Below, piece after piece: positions 15,471 through 24,981 of a stretch of DNA of 40,575 bases. The number at the start of each line of letters is the position of its first letter. Position 1 is the stretch's first letter. The DNA is from an uncultured Lachnospiraceae bacterium (GTDB lineage: Bacteria; Bacillota; Clostridia; Lachnospirales; Lachnospiraceae). The stretch is taken from contig CANQAR010000026.1 of NCBI GenBank assembly GCA_947588845.1, positions 1-40,575 of the forward strand. The letters are read 5' to 3'. The position numbers were made by a program, and so were the translations under genes. Under the pieces are notes generated by a model that did not search any database, had not been told where the DNA came from, and worked only from the letters and a program-made list of their open reading frames with translations.

Positions 15471-16226
15471 ATGCTGAATCAATTTTCGAGAACGCAGCTG
15501 CTTCTGGGACAGGAAGCGATGCAGAAGCTTGCAGGATCAAAAGTGGCGGTATTTGGGATCGGCGGCGTCGGCGGCTATGTATGCGAGGCACTTGTCAGAA
15601 GCGGGGTAGGAGCTTTTGATCTGATTGACGACGACAAAGTGTGCCTGACGAACCTGAACCGCCAGATTATTGCGACGAGAAAAACGGTGGGGAAATATAA
15701 AACAGATGTGATGAAAGAGCGGATACTGGAGATTAATCCTGACGCAAGGGTCGATGTTCACAAGTGTTTTTTCCTTCCGGAAAATGCGGAGCAGTTTTTA
15801 TTTGAAGAGTATGATTATGTGGTCGATGCGGTGGATACGGTGTCCGCCAAAATTGAAATCATTCTGCGGGCGCAGGAAAAGAATGTTCCGGTGATCAGCT
15901 GTATGGGAGCGGGGAACAAGCTGGATGCCAGCGCTTTTCGTGTGGCGGATATTTATAAAACAAAAATGTGCCCGCTGGCAAAGGTGATGCGGAGAGAGCT
16001 GAAGAAAAGAGGCGTCAGAAAACTGAAAGTCGTCTATTCGGAGGAGCCACCGAGGCGTCCGCTTGAAGACATGGCGATCAGCTGCAGAGCGCATTGCATC
16101 TGTCCGCCCGGGACAAAACATAAATGTACGGAGCGAAGAGATATTCCCGGCAGCGTTGCATTCGTACCGTCAGTGGCCGGCCTTATTATAGCGGGCGAGG
16201 TAGTCAGAGATCTGGTGGGAGAGTAA
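15471..16226 (+). CDS. tcdA: tRNA threonylcarbamoyladenosine dehydratase
   Basis: The 251-residue E1-like protein belongs to the TcdA branch of the ThiF/MoeB family. It uses ATP to cyclise the threonylcarbamoyl group of t6A37 in tRNA. The nucleotide-binding loop is FGIGGVGGYVCEALVRSG, followed by DDDKVCLTNLNRQI with the adenylate-binding DD and NLNRQ motifs. The Ala-Val-Asp segment is YDYVVDAVDTVSAK, and VVYSEEPPRRP is typical of TcdA. The ATG at 15471 follows GGGAGAGGGACGGG; a GTG at 15447 is less likely. It is transcribed alone, possibly from the promoter at 15186. Confidence 0.9.
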   Translation: MLNQFSRTQLLLGQEAMQKLAGSKVAVFGIGGVGGYVCEALVRSGVGAFDLIDDDKVCLTNLNRQIIATRKTVGKYKTDVMKERILEINPDARVDVHKCFFLPENAEQFLFEEYDYVVDAVDTVSAKIEIILRAQEKNVPVISCMGAGNKLDASAFRVADIYKTKMCPLAKVMRRELKKRGVRKLKVVYSEEPPRRPLEDMAISCRAHCICPPGTKHKCTERRDIPGSVAFVPSVAGLIIAGEVVRDLVGE

Positions 16227-16264
16227 TTGCCTGGTGTATCTGTGAAGGACTTGCTATATCAGAT

Positions 16265-16303
16265 GGGGATGACTCCCGCCTCTTCAGGCGGTGAGTCATC
16301 CCC
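16265..16303. terminator. Strong hairpin between tcdA and a convergent gene
   Basis: GGGGATGACTC pairs perfectly with GAGTCATCCCC, and inside it CGCCT pairs with AGGCG around a CTTC loop. This 16-pair stem lies between two convergent genes. It has no clear T-run on either side, so it could be a weak bidirectional terminator or an mRNA end-protecting structure. Confidence 0.6.
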
Positions 16304-16438
16304 GTTACTGTGCAGCTTTTCCAGAGGGAGATGCAGATACGATCGGGGAAATGCTCCTAGTACTGCGTCCTTTTGGTTATAGAATGATTTTATAGCCGGA
16401 TATTTCTTTTGCATATTAGACAAATAAGAACTGTCATT

Positions 16439-18871
16439 TTACCGTCCGCAGCACCTTTTATATTTCTTTCCGCTGCCGCAGGGACAGGGATCGTTTCGTC
16501 CCGGCTTTTTTGTCTCCCTCTGGTAAGGAACCATATCCTTGACCGGAGCAAACATATTTTCAAAGAAAAAATCTTCCTGCGCTTCTTTTTGCGCCTGTTT
16601 CCTGAAATTCTGTAATGCCCTCATCATTTTTTTCAAATAAGGATCCCTGCTTCCAAGCTCACGTTTCAAGGGGGCCAGGAGGGATTCTGCTTTTTTAAAC
16701 TGTCCCTCGTCAAAATATCGAACAGAGGCCATGTAACGAATTTCATAGTTTTCAACAGAGAGTTTTTTCAGAATTTCCAGTATTTCTGATACAGATTTAT
16801 CGCAGTCAGGAATTTCATATGCGCCGTACAGGAGCAGCTGAATATCCGAAGGCATGAGATAGATGGGGGTATCTTTTTTTATACTGGAAGTCAGCGCGCT
16901 CTGATCAAACAGATCATAAATGGAAGCAGGCATCTCTTTTAGTTCTGCCAGCTTTCTTCTGCTGTATCCGCGAAGCATTGGGAGACCAGTGTCCATGCAG
17001 CAGGTCATCAGGGAATCCCACAGATACCAGGAAAAACTGGGCGTTTTAATCTGCAGAATGCTGATCAGATCAGCTATGATCTCAGTGGAGGATATCCCGG
17101 CGCGTGCCTTATCATACAGATTATTCATGAGTTCGCTCAGTTTGCCCTGAGGATATTTCATAAGACTGACGATCGAAGAAGCCAGGGAATCCCAACAGGG
17201 GTACAGAAGGTTCCAGCAAAGAGAGGCTTTCCTGGAATCCTCTGCGGAGAATGGATACCATTCGATATCTGACGCAAACAGAAACATTTTTCTGATGAGG
17301 ACCTCTTTATCCAGGCTGTTATCTATAATATATCTGCGTTTATCCAGGGAACAGTATGCTGTTTCTGCTTTTGCCGGCAAGTTGAAACGACAGTAAAGAA
17401 TCTTTTCAAAATCGCTCCGTACAGGTCGGGTTTTCCATAATTTCTGCAATTTTTCATATAAGGAATCAAAATCCATAATTCCGTAAAGGGCGAGAAGCTG
17501 CTCTATTTTGTCGGCAGACGACTGGATCTGCCTGATTTTTCGCTTCCAGGTCTGGCTTTTCAGCGCGTTTAAAATATCGTCGGTATCGGAAGCCCACGAA
17601 ACGACAGCGGTTTTTTGGTTGTCCTGCAAGGTTATGTTTACCTGGATCAAACCTGTCAGGTTTGCTTTTATTATGCAGAAGTTCTGTACCTCTGAAAAAA
17701 GCTGCCGTATGCTTTGCTTCTCCTGGATATACAGCAGTTCGGAGAGTTCTTCCTCGGAGAACAGATAACATAAATTCAAGGGTTTCGAGATAAATAATTG
17801 CCGGAGTAACTCCGCCAGTGAAGTTTTGGATGCGGATGCCTTTGTTGTAATTCCCCAGTATCTGCAGTAATCCAGCAGTTCCTGCCTGCTCAGCTGCATG
17901 AGATTTTGCTGTACAGTGGAAGAGGAATCGCGGGTAAGCGCCCAGTGAAAATGACCTGCAGACGTCGGAGCAGACAGTTTTTCCTCTTGCTGATCCATGC
18001 AGAAATCCCAGACTTCACTGATCATCCGCTCAATTTTGGAAGGGGTTTTTTCTTTGGAATCTGCCGGAGGCGGATCGGCATTCTGGAGCTGCATGTTTAC
18101 ATCGTATAACCGGCTCATTTCATTTGCCAGGGGAGTGAGAGCCTGCAGGATTGCTTCCGTATCTTCAGGAGAAATGTGGTCAAACATCTCTTTTATAAAT
18201 TCTTCGTCTGTCTTATCTCTCTGGTTTTTCTGCACATTTTTTTTCGGACTGCCGTCCATCTGTTTTCGGTTCCCAAACAAATGATCCAGACAGTCTTCAG
18301 GCGCATCAAACGTCACGGGAGTCAGATACTGATAGTTTAAATTTCTGAGACGGTCGTTTACTTTATCCGGTTCAAACAGTGACCTTCCAGGTTCCGGATT
18401 TTTCTGGCTGCGTTTTCTGGTGGGTTTTTCCCCGTACTCAGTGTAATCTTCCTCATCTTCCCAGTCGTCGTCTTCGGGGAAGAAATCTTCGATAAAATTA
18501 TCTCCTTTATATTTCAGGACTGAAGCGTAAGAGAATGACCAGGAAGGATCTGTCTTTTCCAGCACAATTTTATGGCGCCATTCATTTCCAAAATCATACG
18601 TATACCGGATCCATTTACACTGTTCGAGGAACTCATTCACCCGTGTATCGGATTCTTTATACGGATAATCGGCAAAGCCGTCTTCTTCCATGGAAATGAC
18701 AATTTTTCCGTCGTTTGTGCGGAAATCGTGCAGATGTGTATCTTCCCAGCCATAAATGTTCTGAATAATGGCGTGTAATGTGGAAAATGTGATATTTTTC
18801 GGAAGAATAACGCGCCGCCATACAGGTGGATGTGTTCGTTCAAGTGTAATTTTCACTATGTATCCTGCCAT
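16439..18871 (-). CDS. Large pRiA4b ORF3-like protein with C-terminal SEC-C metal-binding motif
   Basis: The 810-residue protein starts with a plasmid pRiA4b ORF-3-like domain (about residues 1-110; [16 protein letters not shown], then WEDTHLHDF and [13 protein letters not shown]). It ends with a SEC-C motif, [18 protein letters not shown], which binds zinc as in SecA. The middle 600 residues are mostly helical and unrecognised. A segment near residue 340 ([16 protein letters not shown], then SKTSLAELL) resembles a SAP-type helix-loop-helix. The ORF-3 domain is often found in mobile-element passengers, but no transposase is near. GAAAAGGGGAATTTT precedes the ATG. The length is unusual, since most relatives are under 400 residues. 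Function unknown. Confidence 0.75.
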   Translation of the reverse strand: MAGYIVKITLERTHPPVWRRVILPKNITFSTLHAIIQNIYGWEDTHLHDFRTNDGKIVISMEEDGFADYPYKESDTRVNEFLEQCKWIRYTYDFGNEWRHKIVLEKTDPSWSFSYASVLKYKGDNFIEDFFPEDDDWEDEEDYTEYGEKPTRKRSQKNPEPGRSLFEPDKVNDRLRNLNYQYLTPVTFDAPEDCLDHLFGNRKQMDGSPKKNVQKNQRDKTDEEFIKEMFDHISPEDTEAILQALTPLANEMSRLYDVNMQLQNADPPPADSKEKTPSKIERMISEVWDFCMDQQEEKLSAPTSAGHFHWALTRDSSSTVQQNLMQLSRQELLDYCRYWGITTKASASKTSLAELLRQLFISKPLNLCYLFSEEELSELLYIQEKQSIRQLFSEVQNFCIIKANLTGLIQVNITLQDNQKTAVVSWASDTDDILNALKSQTWKRKIRQIQSSADKIEQLLALYGIMDFDSLYEKLQKLWKTRPVRSDFEKILYCRFNLPAKAETAYCSLDKRRYIIDNSLDKEVLIRKMFLFASDIEWYPFSAEDSRKASLCWNLLYPCWDSLASSIVSLMKYPQGKLSELMNNLYDKARAGISSTEIIADLISILQIKTPSFSWYLWDSLMTCCMDTGLPMLRGYSRRKLAELKEMPASIYDLFDQSALTSSIKKDTPIYLMPSDIQLLLYGAYEIPDCDKSVSEILEILKKLSVENYEIRYMASVRYFDEGQFKKAESLLAPLKRELGSRDPYLKKMMRALQNFRKQAQKEAQEDFFFENMFAPVKDMVPYQRETKKPGRNDPCPCGSGKKYKRCCGR

Positions 18872-18946
18872 AAAATTCCCCTTTTCTATGGTTTTTGTTT
18901 ATTTTATCATAGATTTCTTTTCTGGACTACTGTTTTTTCCATGTTA

Positions 18947-18986
18947 CAGGGAATGACAAAACGATTAGTGTTTTGCTCGTTCCCTG
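18947..18986. repeat. REP-like palindrome, copy 1
   Basis: CAGGGAA and TTCCCTG form the outer arms and CAAAAC and GTTTTG the inner arms of a 40-base palindrome. The reverse complement of 25056-25093 matches it at about 34 of 38 positions. It is a dispersed structured repeat. Confidence 0.65.
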
Positions 18987-19093
18987 ATAAAATCACTCCA
19001 TCGCCTCCATGCCTGCTGGCTCATCATCTTTTCCTTCCCGGCTGATATTTGTACAGTAACAGCGCAGCATACTGAAAATACCGTAAAAATGTA

Positions 19094-19123
19094 TTGATAA
19101 TGTATGTATGATTATAGTAAAAT
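19094..19123 (+). promoter_or_regulatory. Probable promoter of the flavodoxin gene
   Basis: TTGATA at 19094-19099 and TAAAAT at 19118-19123 are separated by 18 bases in AT-rich DNA. The start codon is 73 bases further on. One mismatch in each box makes this a moderate call. Confidence 0.45.
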
Positions 19124-19196
19124 TGTAATAAAAGCGAGGAAGTGGAATTAATCTTTCTGAGGCAATTAATATGTTAAAGAATGAAAGGAGATTATT

Positions 19197-19685
19197 ATGG
19201 GAGCACTGATTGTTTATTTTTCACTGGAAGGGAACACGAAATGGGCGGTAGAAAGGATCGCAGCGGAGATTCGCGCAGATAAGCTGCAGCTTATTCCAAA
19301 GGATTCTTATCCGGACAAGGGATTTGGAAAATTTTTCTGGGGCGGAAAAAGTGCTGTTATGAAAGAAGCGCCGAAGCTTCAGCCGTATCAGATCGATCTT
19401 ACAAAGTACGACCAGATCATTTTGGCGACGCCCGTGTGGGCAGGAACCTTTGCGCCGCCTCTGCGGACATTTATCATGTCGGAGAAGCTGACGGGCAAGC
19501 GGTTTGGGCTTGTGGCATGCAGCGGAGGGGGAAGTCCTGCGAAAGCTTTTGCCGGGATGAAGGAACTGCTGGGAATCAAGGAAGATGTTCCAGAGCTGGG
19601 ACTGGTTTCTCCGAAGGAAAAGCCGGATGCCGGGAATGATGCGGCCATTGCGGAATTCTGCAGTCGGCTGAGCGTTGAAGGCTGA
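19197..19685 (+). CDS. Flavodoxin
   Basis: The 162-residue protein is a flavodoxin-fold FMN-binding electron carrier. The phosphate loop YFSLEGNTKWAVE at residues 8-20 matches the flavodoxin pattern, and ATPVWAGTFAPPLRTF supplies the aromatic flavin-stacking region. ACSGGGSPAKAF is the next FMN-contacting loop. It probably passes low-potential electrons between cytoplasmic enzymes. The partner is unknown, although the flavin-dependent reductase gene at 21230 is close. AAAGGAGA lies about 7 bases before the ATG. The CmpB-type permease gene starts 20 bases after the stop, suggesting co-transcription. Confidence 0.9.
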   Translation: MGALIVYFSLEGNTKWAVERIAAEIRADKLQLIPKDSYPDKGFGKFFWGGKSAVMKEAPKLQPYQIDLTKYDQIILATPVWAGTFAPPLRTFIMSEKLTGKRFGLVACSGGGSPAKAFAGMKELLGIKEDVPELGLVSPKEKPDAGNDAAIAEFCSRLSVEG

Positions 19686-19704
19686 AGAAAGGAGAGAAAG
19701 GGCT

Positions 19705-21000
19705 ATGTCCTATAATTCTGCACAGCAGATGCTGTTTCTTTTGATCTATGGTTTTCTCGCGTGGGCAGCAGAAGCAACTTTTTTTGCTGTCAAGGAAAGA
19801 AAATTTATAAACCGCGGTCTTCTGACTCTGCCCATAAATTTTGAGATCGGGATCGTTTTTTCCAATATTGCGGTGATTCTGCCTACGATGGGGCGGAACT
19901 ATGCGGGAATGTTTCTGCTGACGCTGGCCAACCTTATTATCACCCGCGCCATTCTTGGTTTTTTCGGCAGCAGGCTTACGAAAAAGGCCAGGTGGCTGGA
20001 GGCAGCGCCGAACGGGACAGGGAAGAATCTGCTTTTCAATGTGCTGACCGCCGCGGCGATTCTGCTGATTTATCTTCTGCTGCAGCCGGCGCTGATGATT
20101 CTGGCGGAGCTGATTCCTGACATTGTTCTGGAAGTGATCCGGATTGTCGCCTGGGTGCTGATTGCCGTCGATTTTGTTACCGTCCTCATCGCGGTGAAAA
20201 AAGGAGAAGACAGCTTTAAGCAGAAAATGGAAACAGGAAGAGCGGATGCCGCCGCGGCGCGCATTGCCCGGTTTGTATGGAAGCGTCTGGAGAAGGCGTA
20301 CCCCGGCATCAGTGATGAGCAGAAGCGCGGGGACATTGTTTTTGCGAAGGGGATGAGCCTGGACAAGATTGTCTGGGTGTTCCTGATCTCAGCGCTTTTG
20401 GGAGATATCATCGAAACTTTTTACTGCCGGTTCGTGGGCGGTACCTGGATGAGCAGGTCCAGCGTGGTCTTCGGGCCCTTCAGTTTCGTGTGGGGGATAG
20501 GCGCGGTGCTGCTGACGGTGAGCCTGATACGGCTCAAGGATAAAAACGACCGCTGGGTTCTGCTTGCCGGAGCAATTCTCGGAGGCGCGTTCGAGTATAT
20601 GTGCAGTGTGTTTACCGAGATCATGTTCGGCAAAGTCTTCTGGGACTACAGCTACATGCCGCTGAACATCGGCGGGCGGACCAATGTGCTGTTCATGTTT
20701 TTCTGGGGAATTCTGGGACTGATATGGGTCAAGATCGCTTATCCGCCGCTGGACGCGTTCATTGAGAAGTTCCCGCCGGTCGCAGCGAAGGTGTTTACCT
20801 GGCTGATCATCACATTGATGACACTTAACGGTCTCTTTACGGTGATGGTGATGCTGCGCTACAACGAGCGGCAGACGGATCCGAACCCGTCCAACATGCT
20901 GGAGGAGTTTATCGACAAGGTTTATGATGATGAGTTTGTGGAGAACCGCTGGCAGAACATGGTGAGCGCGGAGAGTGAGACGGCGCAGGATAATTCATAG
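19705..21000 (+). CDS. Putative ABC-transporter permease, CmpB family, duplicated
   Basis: The 431-residue integral membrane protein matches the CmpB (putative ABC-transporter type IV, PF06541) family. It appears as two related halves. The first starts LIYGFLAWAAEATFFAVKE and the second, near residue 225, VFLISALLGDIIETFYC; the latter is followed by the family's GPFSFVWGIGAVLL and FEYMCSVFTEIMFG. About ten membrane segments are expected. The usual single-copy members are around 200-250 residues, so this is a duplicated or fused form. The ATG at 19705 is preferred over a TTG at 19675 because GAAAGGAGAG lies just upstream. No ATPase gene accompanies it, so transport coupling is unproven. Confidence 0.75.
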   Translation: MSYNSAQQMLFLLIYGFLAWAAEATFFAVKERKFINRGLLTLPINFEIGIVFSNIAVILPTMGRNYAGMFLLTLANLIITRAILGFFGSRLTKKARWLEAAPNGTGKNLLFNVLTAAAILLIYLLLQPALMILAELIPDIVLEVIRIVAWVLIAVDFVTVLIAVKKGEDSFKQKMETGRADAAAARIARFVWKRLEKAYPGISDEQKRGDIVFAKGMSLDKIVWVFLISALLGDIIETFYCRFVGGTWMSRSSVVFGPFSFVWGIGAVLLTVSLIRLKDKNDRWVLLAGAILGGAFEYMCSVFTEIMFGKVFWDYSYMPLNIGGRTNVLFMFFWGILGLIWVKIAYPPLDAFIEKFPPVAAKVFTWLIITLMTLNGLFTVMVMLRYNERQTDPNPSNMLEEFIDKVYDDEFVENRWQNMVSAESETAQDNS

Positions 21001-21053
21001 AGAAAATGAAGTTTCTGGTATTAAAGAATGACAATAGATGAAGAAAAATAAAA

Positions 21054-21090
21054 AGGGACTGGCGGAAAAAATTTCACAGTCCCTCTTTTA
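21054..21090 (+). terminator. Rho-independent-like terminator after the CmpB gene
   Basis: AGGGACTG at 21054-21061 pairs with CAGTCCCT at 21077-21084, followed by CTTTTA and preceded by a run of A. It is well placed 50 bases after the permease stop and could work for the plus strand. Confidence 0.65.
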
Positions 21091-21121
21091 ATATGCGCAG
21101 GCCCGCACAAGGAAATCAGCT

Positions 21122-21182
21122 GCTGACGCAGCATGCGGGCCGCGCGGGCGAGCAGGAGGAAAAACCGCCTCCTACTCGATTA
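21122..21182. repeat. Dispersed intergenic repeat, family D copy 2
   Basis: This block starts GCTGACGCAGC and ends CTACTCGATTA. AGGAGG and CCTCCT flank an 8-base loop in a strong hairpin inside it. It matches 9828-9892. It lies between the terminator at 21054 and the 3' end of the convergent flavoenzyme gene. Confidence 0.6.
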
Positions 21183-21229
21183 TTTTTGTTTGAAATACTC
21201 CAGGGAAATGCTGATTAAACCGGCGCTTT

Positions 21230-23176
21230 TCAGATATCCAGCGCTGCGTGATATCCCCAGTACACAGCGTTCGTGATCGTCGAAACTCTGGCGGCATCTC
21301 CGATCACGCGCACAAACGGAGCAGCATCCTGAAGCTCCGCGACAACGTCCGTTCTGGAGCGCTGGCCAAGCGCGCAGATGACGGAAGTTCCCGGCACGAG
21401 CTGTTTTTCACTGTTTTTATCCTCGCAGAGGATTCCTTCTTTTGTCACTTCCAGGCCCTTGTAGCTGGTATGTACGGTCACGTATTTCTCGATCTCCGCG
21501 AGAAGCAGCGGGCGGTGCCTTACGTTCGCGTCCGGCGCCAGCACGTCGCGCATCTCCACGAGGTGGACGTTCTTTCCTTCCATGCCGAGATGGATCGCAC
21601 ATTCGCATCCGGCCAGACCGCCGCCAAATACGACGACGTCATCCGTGACCTTGTCTTTCTCACGATAGTAGTTGTTGACCACAACTACATTATCCCCGTG
21701 CAGACCCGGAATCGGCGGTATAAGCGGCGTGGAACCGGCCGCGATGATCAGGGCGTACGGATTTTCTTTCTCTACATATTCTTTTGTGACTTCTGTGTTC
21801 AGGCGGATCTCCACGCCGGCGCGCTCCGCAAGGAGCTTGTAGGTTCCTGCCAGTTCGTACATTTCATGCTTGAACGGAAGCGCCTGCTCGCTCTTTAAGA
21901 TTCCGCCGACTTCCGATTCTTTCTCACAGAGGATGACTTCATGGCCTCTGCGTGCCGCAGTGTAGGCAGCGTAAAGTCCGCCCGGGCCGCCGCCCGCTAC
22001 CAGGACTTTTCTCCTGACAGGAGCCGGAGTGATCTCACTGCCTTCCATTTCCCTTCCGATCAGCGGATTGACCGTACATCTTCTCGTCGAGGTCGCCGCG
22101 CGCTCTGCCATACAGGTGAAGCAGCGCAGACACCGCACGATCTCTTCCTCACGGTTCTCGGTGATTTTTCTCGGAAGGAACGGGTCAGCCAGGAGCGCTC
22201 TCGCCATGTAAACGACGTCTGCTTTGCCGCTCGCGATGATTTCTTCCATCTGTGCCGGGTCGTTCAGGCCGCCGATCGTCGCTACCGGTACGGATACATG
22301 TTTTTTGATCTCTGCCGCCAGGTAGACGTTGCAGCCGTGCTCCCGGAACATGGACGGATGGGTGTTGCCAAAGCCTCTCTGGTAAGTTCCCGCGGATACA
22401 TGGAGCAGGTCGATGTAAGGCTCGATCTGCTGTGCGATCCGGCAGCCTTCCCCGAGATCATAGCCGCCCTCAAAAAGCTCGGAGCCGCTTAAACGGAACT
22501 CGATCGGGAAGAACGGGCCGACCGCCTCGCGTACGGACTTCAGCACCTCGACGGCGAAACGGCAGCGGTTCTCCAGACTTCCGCCGTACTCATCGGTACG
22601 TTTATTGAAATACGGGGAGAGGAACTGGTTGATCAGCCAGCCGTGACCGCCGTGTACCATCAGCATCTCAAAACCGGCTCTCTTTGCCAGCCCGGCCACA
22701 TGGCCATAGGACGCGACGATATCATCAATCATCTCTTTGGTGAGCGCTTTCACCTCCACACCGTCCGGACGCACCGTGTCGGACGGTCCCCACTGGTTCA
22801 TGGATTTCTGTTTGCTTTTGTCTGTCATGTAGGTGCCGGCGTACATGCCTGAGTGGGACAGCTCAAGGCTTGGCATCGCTCCGTGCCTGCGGATCGCGTC
22901 CGCCGTGTAGGTCGCGCAGGCCAGCGAGTTCAGAATGCTTTCGTCGAGATGGTAGGCGTGGCTGCCGTCCGTCTTCGGATGCACCATCAGTTCGCTGACG
23001 GTAACAGCGCCAGCGCCGCCCTTTGCGCGCAGTTCATAGAACGCGGTTGACTTCGGACCGATACAGCCGTCGTTTGTGATGTCCGTCCCGCCCATCGGCG
23101 CGGAGAACATGCGGTTGCGGAAGGTTGTCCTTCCAAGCGTGATCGGTTTGCACAGATTTGGGTACTTTCTTGTCAT
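21230..23176 (-). CDS. Old-yellow-enzyme-type NAD(P)H:flavin oxidoreductase with Fe-S cluster (2,4-dienoyl-CoA reductase-like)
   Basis: The product of about 648 residues has three parts, like 2,4-dienoyl-CoA reductase and gut enoate or bile-acid reductases. An FMN TIM barrel covers about residues 1-370 (FRNRMFSAPMGG, MVHGGHGWLINQFLSPYFNK). A 4Fe-4S motif CLRCFTCMAERA with a further Cys about 11 residues on lies near 350-370. A C-terminal FAD/NAD(P) domain follows, with GGGPGGLYAA and VVVFGGGLAGCECA. It would reduce an activated C=C bond of an unsaturated acid, steroid or flavonoid; the substrate is unknown. The ATG at 23176 follows GAAAGGAAG; an upstream ATG at 23203 is less likely. A palindrome lies in its leader at 23239-23266. 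Confidence 0.85.
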   Translation of the reverse strand: MTRKYPNLCKPITLGRTTFRNRMFSAPMGGTDITNDGCIGPKSTAFYELRAKGGAGAVTVSELMVHPKTDGSHAYHLDESILNSLACATYTADAIRRHGAMPSLELSHSGMYAGTYMTDKSKQKSMNQWGPSDTVRPDGVEVKALTKEMIDDIVASYGHVAGLAKRAGFEMLMVHGGHGWLINQFLSPYFNKRTDEYGGSLENRCRFAVEVLKSVREAVGPFFPIEFRLSGSELFEGGYDLGEGCRIAQQIEPYIDLLHVSAGTYQRGFGNTHPSMFREHGCNVYLAAEIKKHVSVPVATIGGLNDPAQMEEIIASGKADVVYMARALLADPFLPRKITENREEEIVRCLRCFTCMAERAATSTRRCTVNPLIGREMEGSEITPAPVRRKVLVAGGGPGGLYAAYTAARRGHEVILCEKESEVGGILKSEQALPFKHEMYELAGTYKLLAERAGVEIRLNTEVTKEYVEKENPYALIIAAGSTPLIPPIPGLHGDNVVVVNNYYREKDKVTDDVVVFGGGLAGCECAIHLGMEGKNVHLVEMRDVLAPDANVRHRPLLLAEIEKYVTVHTSYKGLEVTKEGILCEDKNSEKQLVPGTSVICALGQRSRTDVVAELQDAAPFVRVIGDAARVSTITNAVYWGYHAALDI

Positions 23177-23238
23177 TTTGAATCTTCCTTTCCTTCTTTG
23201 CAATAATGCAAAGTTTTTGACTCTGCTGCTGATTTATG

Positions 23239-23266
23239 AAATTCACCTTTACAGGCAGGTGAATTT
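23239..23266 (-). promoter_or_regulatory. Operator-like palindrome in the flavoenzyme leader
   Basis: AAATTCACCT and AGGTGAATTT are perfect 10-base arms around an 8-base centre. A second shorter pair, ATACT and AGTAT, lies about 25 bases further from the gene. A promoter was not clearly recognised, but the position between the likely promoter and gene suits a repressor site. Confidence 0.55.
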
Positions 23267-23453
23267 TGTAAATCATACTATTATTCAGTATAGTTTATTT
23301 GTGCCTGCAGGACAAGTCTTTTTCCTGCCAGGAATTCTCCTTTTCCGACCTGCTGAGAAAGCCCCGGACGGCGGCCATCGACGGGCATGCAACGGCGAAT
23401 GGACATTGGACAGGCAAGACAGTATGAGCAATGCAGTGACACGCATTTGGCAC

Positions 23454-23488
23454 CGGTTCTGAGTGCCAGTGGCGCTCGTTTAGAACCG
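23454..23488. ncRNA. Candidate structured RNA hairpin
   Basis: CGGTTCT pairs with AGAACCG, and GAGTGCC pairs with GGCGCTC with one G-U, around an AGT loop; a 4-base bulge GTTT separates the arms on one side. This is a strong hairpin in a gap with no gene. Whether it is transcribed is unknown. Confidence 0.35.
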
Positions 23489-23618
23489 ACCGGAACGGAG
23501 TGCAGACCCGAAGCAGAGCGAAGACCAAAGACTCCGTTGCCTGCAGCAGGTCTTTGATTGACAAGAATGATTAGAATGGTTAGAATGTGCACAGAAAGAG
23601 ACGGAAGGAGGAGATCCG

Positions 23619-24917
23619 ATGACTTTTCAGGAGAGCGAAACGGTTGAGCTGAAAACAGTTGTGGTGGAAGACATCAAAAAAGAGATTGTTGCGTTTGCCA
23701 ACAGTAAAGGAGGAAAGCTGTATATTGGAGTTCAGGACGACGGAACGGTTGTAGGGCTGGACGATCCGGACGGTGTTTCCCTGCAGGTCAGCAATATGGT
23801 TCGTGATGCGGTCAAGCCGGATTTAACAATGTTTCTGCACTATGAAACATTGATGGTGGATGGGAAAAAAATCGTTGCCGTTGACATTCAGCAGGGGACA
23901 GAGCGTCCGTACTATATTGCAAAAAAGGGACTGCGCCCGGAAGGAGTTTATGTGCTGCAGGGATATTCTTCTGTACCGGCGACTAACACGGCGATCCGGC
24001 GTATGATCAAAGAGACAGATGGCGACCATTTTGAGGAAATGCGTTCTCTGGAACAGAATCTGACTTTTCAGAGGGCGGAAAAAGAATTCGCGGATCGGAA
24101 CATAAAATTTGGACAGCCTCAAATGAAAACGCTGGGAATTATGACACAGGACGGCGTTTATACAAATCTGGGACTTCTGTTGTCGGACCAGTGCGTGCAT
24201 ACGATCAAAGCTGCAGTTTTTGAGGGGACGAATCAAAATCAGTTTAAGGACAGGAGGGAGTTTACCGGGTCGTTGTTTGCACAGATGGATGATGTTTATG
24301 ATTTTATTGATTTTCGTAATCAGATTCATTCAACTTATGACAGGCTGCGGCGTATTGACAGACGGGATTATCCGGAAGCGGCGGTCAGGGAAGCACTTTT
24401 GAATCTGCTGGTACATCGTGAATACTCTTTCCGTGCCAGTACATTTATCAGTATTTATACGAACAGGATTGAGTTTATTTCAATCGGCGGGCTGGTAAGC
24501 GGCGTCACTTTGGAAGATGTGATGATGGGGATTTCAGTCTGCCGGAATGTGAAGCTGGCAAACATATTTTACCGGTTGGATCTGATAGAGGCTTATGGGA
24601 CCGGAATACTGAAAATAATGGAAGCCTACAAGGGGAGCGGGAAGAAGCCGCGCATTGAGACATCAGATAATGCGTTTAAAATGGTTCTTCCCAATCTGAA
24701 TGCCGGGACTGAAACAGAAGAGCCGAAAAGCACAGGAGGAGAAGATCAGATAATTGCACTGATTGAAAGGCAGGGAACCGTCACAAGAAGGGAAACTGAA
24801 AAACTGCTGGGACTCGGACAGTCTGCGTGTGGGCGGCTGCTGAGGCGGATGGTAAAAGAGGAAAAGATCATTCAGAAAGGGAAAGGAAAAAGTACGCATT
24901 ATTGTCTTTCCGAGTAA
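23619..24917 (+). CDS. Schlafen AlbA_2-domain regulator with RecG-C/GHKL-like and winged-helix regions
   Basis: The 432-residue protein begins with an AlbA_2 (Schlafen-type, PF04326) domain, residues about 5-120: ESETVELKTVVVEDIKKEI then FANSKGGKLYIGVQDDG. The middle part matches the HATPase_c_4/RecG C-terminal family, with AAVREALLNLLVHREYSF, RIEFISIGG and EAYGTGILKI. The final 60 residues form a winged helix (RETEKLLGLGQSACGRLLRR). Proteins of this kind are usually annotated as putative transcriptional regulators; targets are unknown and a phage-defence role has been proposed for some relatives. GGAAGGAGGAG precedes the ATG. Similar 23-base motifs flank the gene at 23486 and 24982 in the same orientation. 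Confidence 0.8.
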   Translation: MTFQESETVELKTVVVEDIKKEIVAFANSKGGKLYIGVQDDGTVVGLDDPDGVSLQVSNMVRDAVKPDLTMFLHYETLMVDGKKIVAVDIQQGTERPYYIAKKGLRPEGVYVLQGYSSVPATNTAIRRMIKETDGDHFEEMRSLEQNLTFQRAEKEFADRNIKFGQPQMKTLGIMTQDGVYTNLGLLLSDQCVHTIKAAVFEGTNQNQFKDRREFTGSLFAQMDDVYDFIDFRNQIHSTYDRLRRIDRRDYPEAAVREALLNLLVHREYSFRASTFISIYTNRIEFISIGGLVSGVTLEDVMMGISVCRNVKLANIFYRLDLIEAYGTGILKIMEAYKGSGKKPRIETSDNAFKMVLPNLNAGTETEEPKSTGGEDQIIALIERQGTVTRRETEKLLGLGQSACGRLLRRMVKEEKIIQKGKGKSTHYCLSE

Positions 24918-24981
24918 AGCAAAGAGTGATTCGGAGAGCTTTATTCATGGCGGAGTCCACAGTGAGAGCATTCGTCCAGCG

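Larger units (their letters stand above)
18872..19196. other. 325-base divergent intergenic region
   Basis: This gap separates the divergent ORF3/SEC-C gene and the flavodoxin gene. It holds a REP-like palindrome at 18947-18986 and a probable promoter for the flavodoxin gene at 19094-19123. No gene was seen. Confidence 0.6.
23177..23618. other. 442-base divergent regulatory region
   Basis: The region lies between the minus-strand flavoenzyme gene and the plus-strand AlbA_2 gene. It holds two strong hairpins (23239-23266 and 23454-23488) and a repeated motif at 23486. Open frames over it are short, overlapping and without family features. A non-coding structured element is likely. Confidence 0.55.

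Noticed and set aside
16265-16303. Reading the strong hairpin as an attachment site or repeat
   Set aside because: No second copy was found in the window and it lies exactly between convergent genes, so a terminator role is simpler.
23281-23592. Overlapping minus-strand frames in the gap before the AlbA_2 gene
   Set aside because: The two frames overlap each other, lack ribosome binding sites, and sit in a region with strong hairpins and repeats, so a non-coding element is a better explanation.
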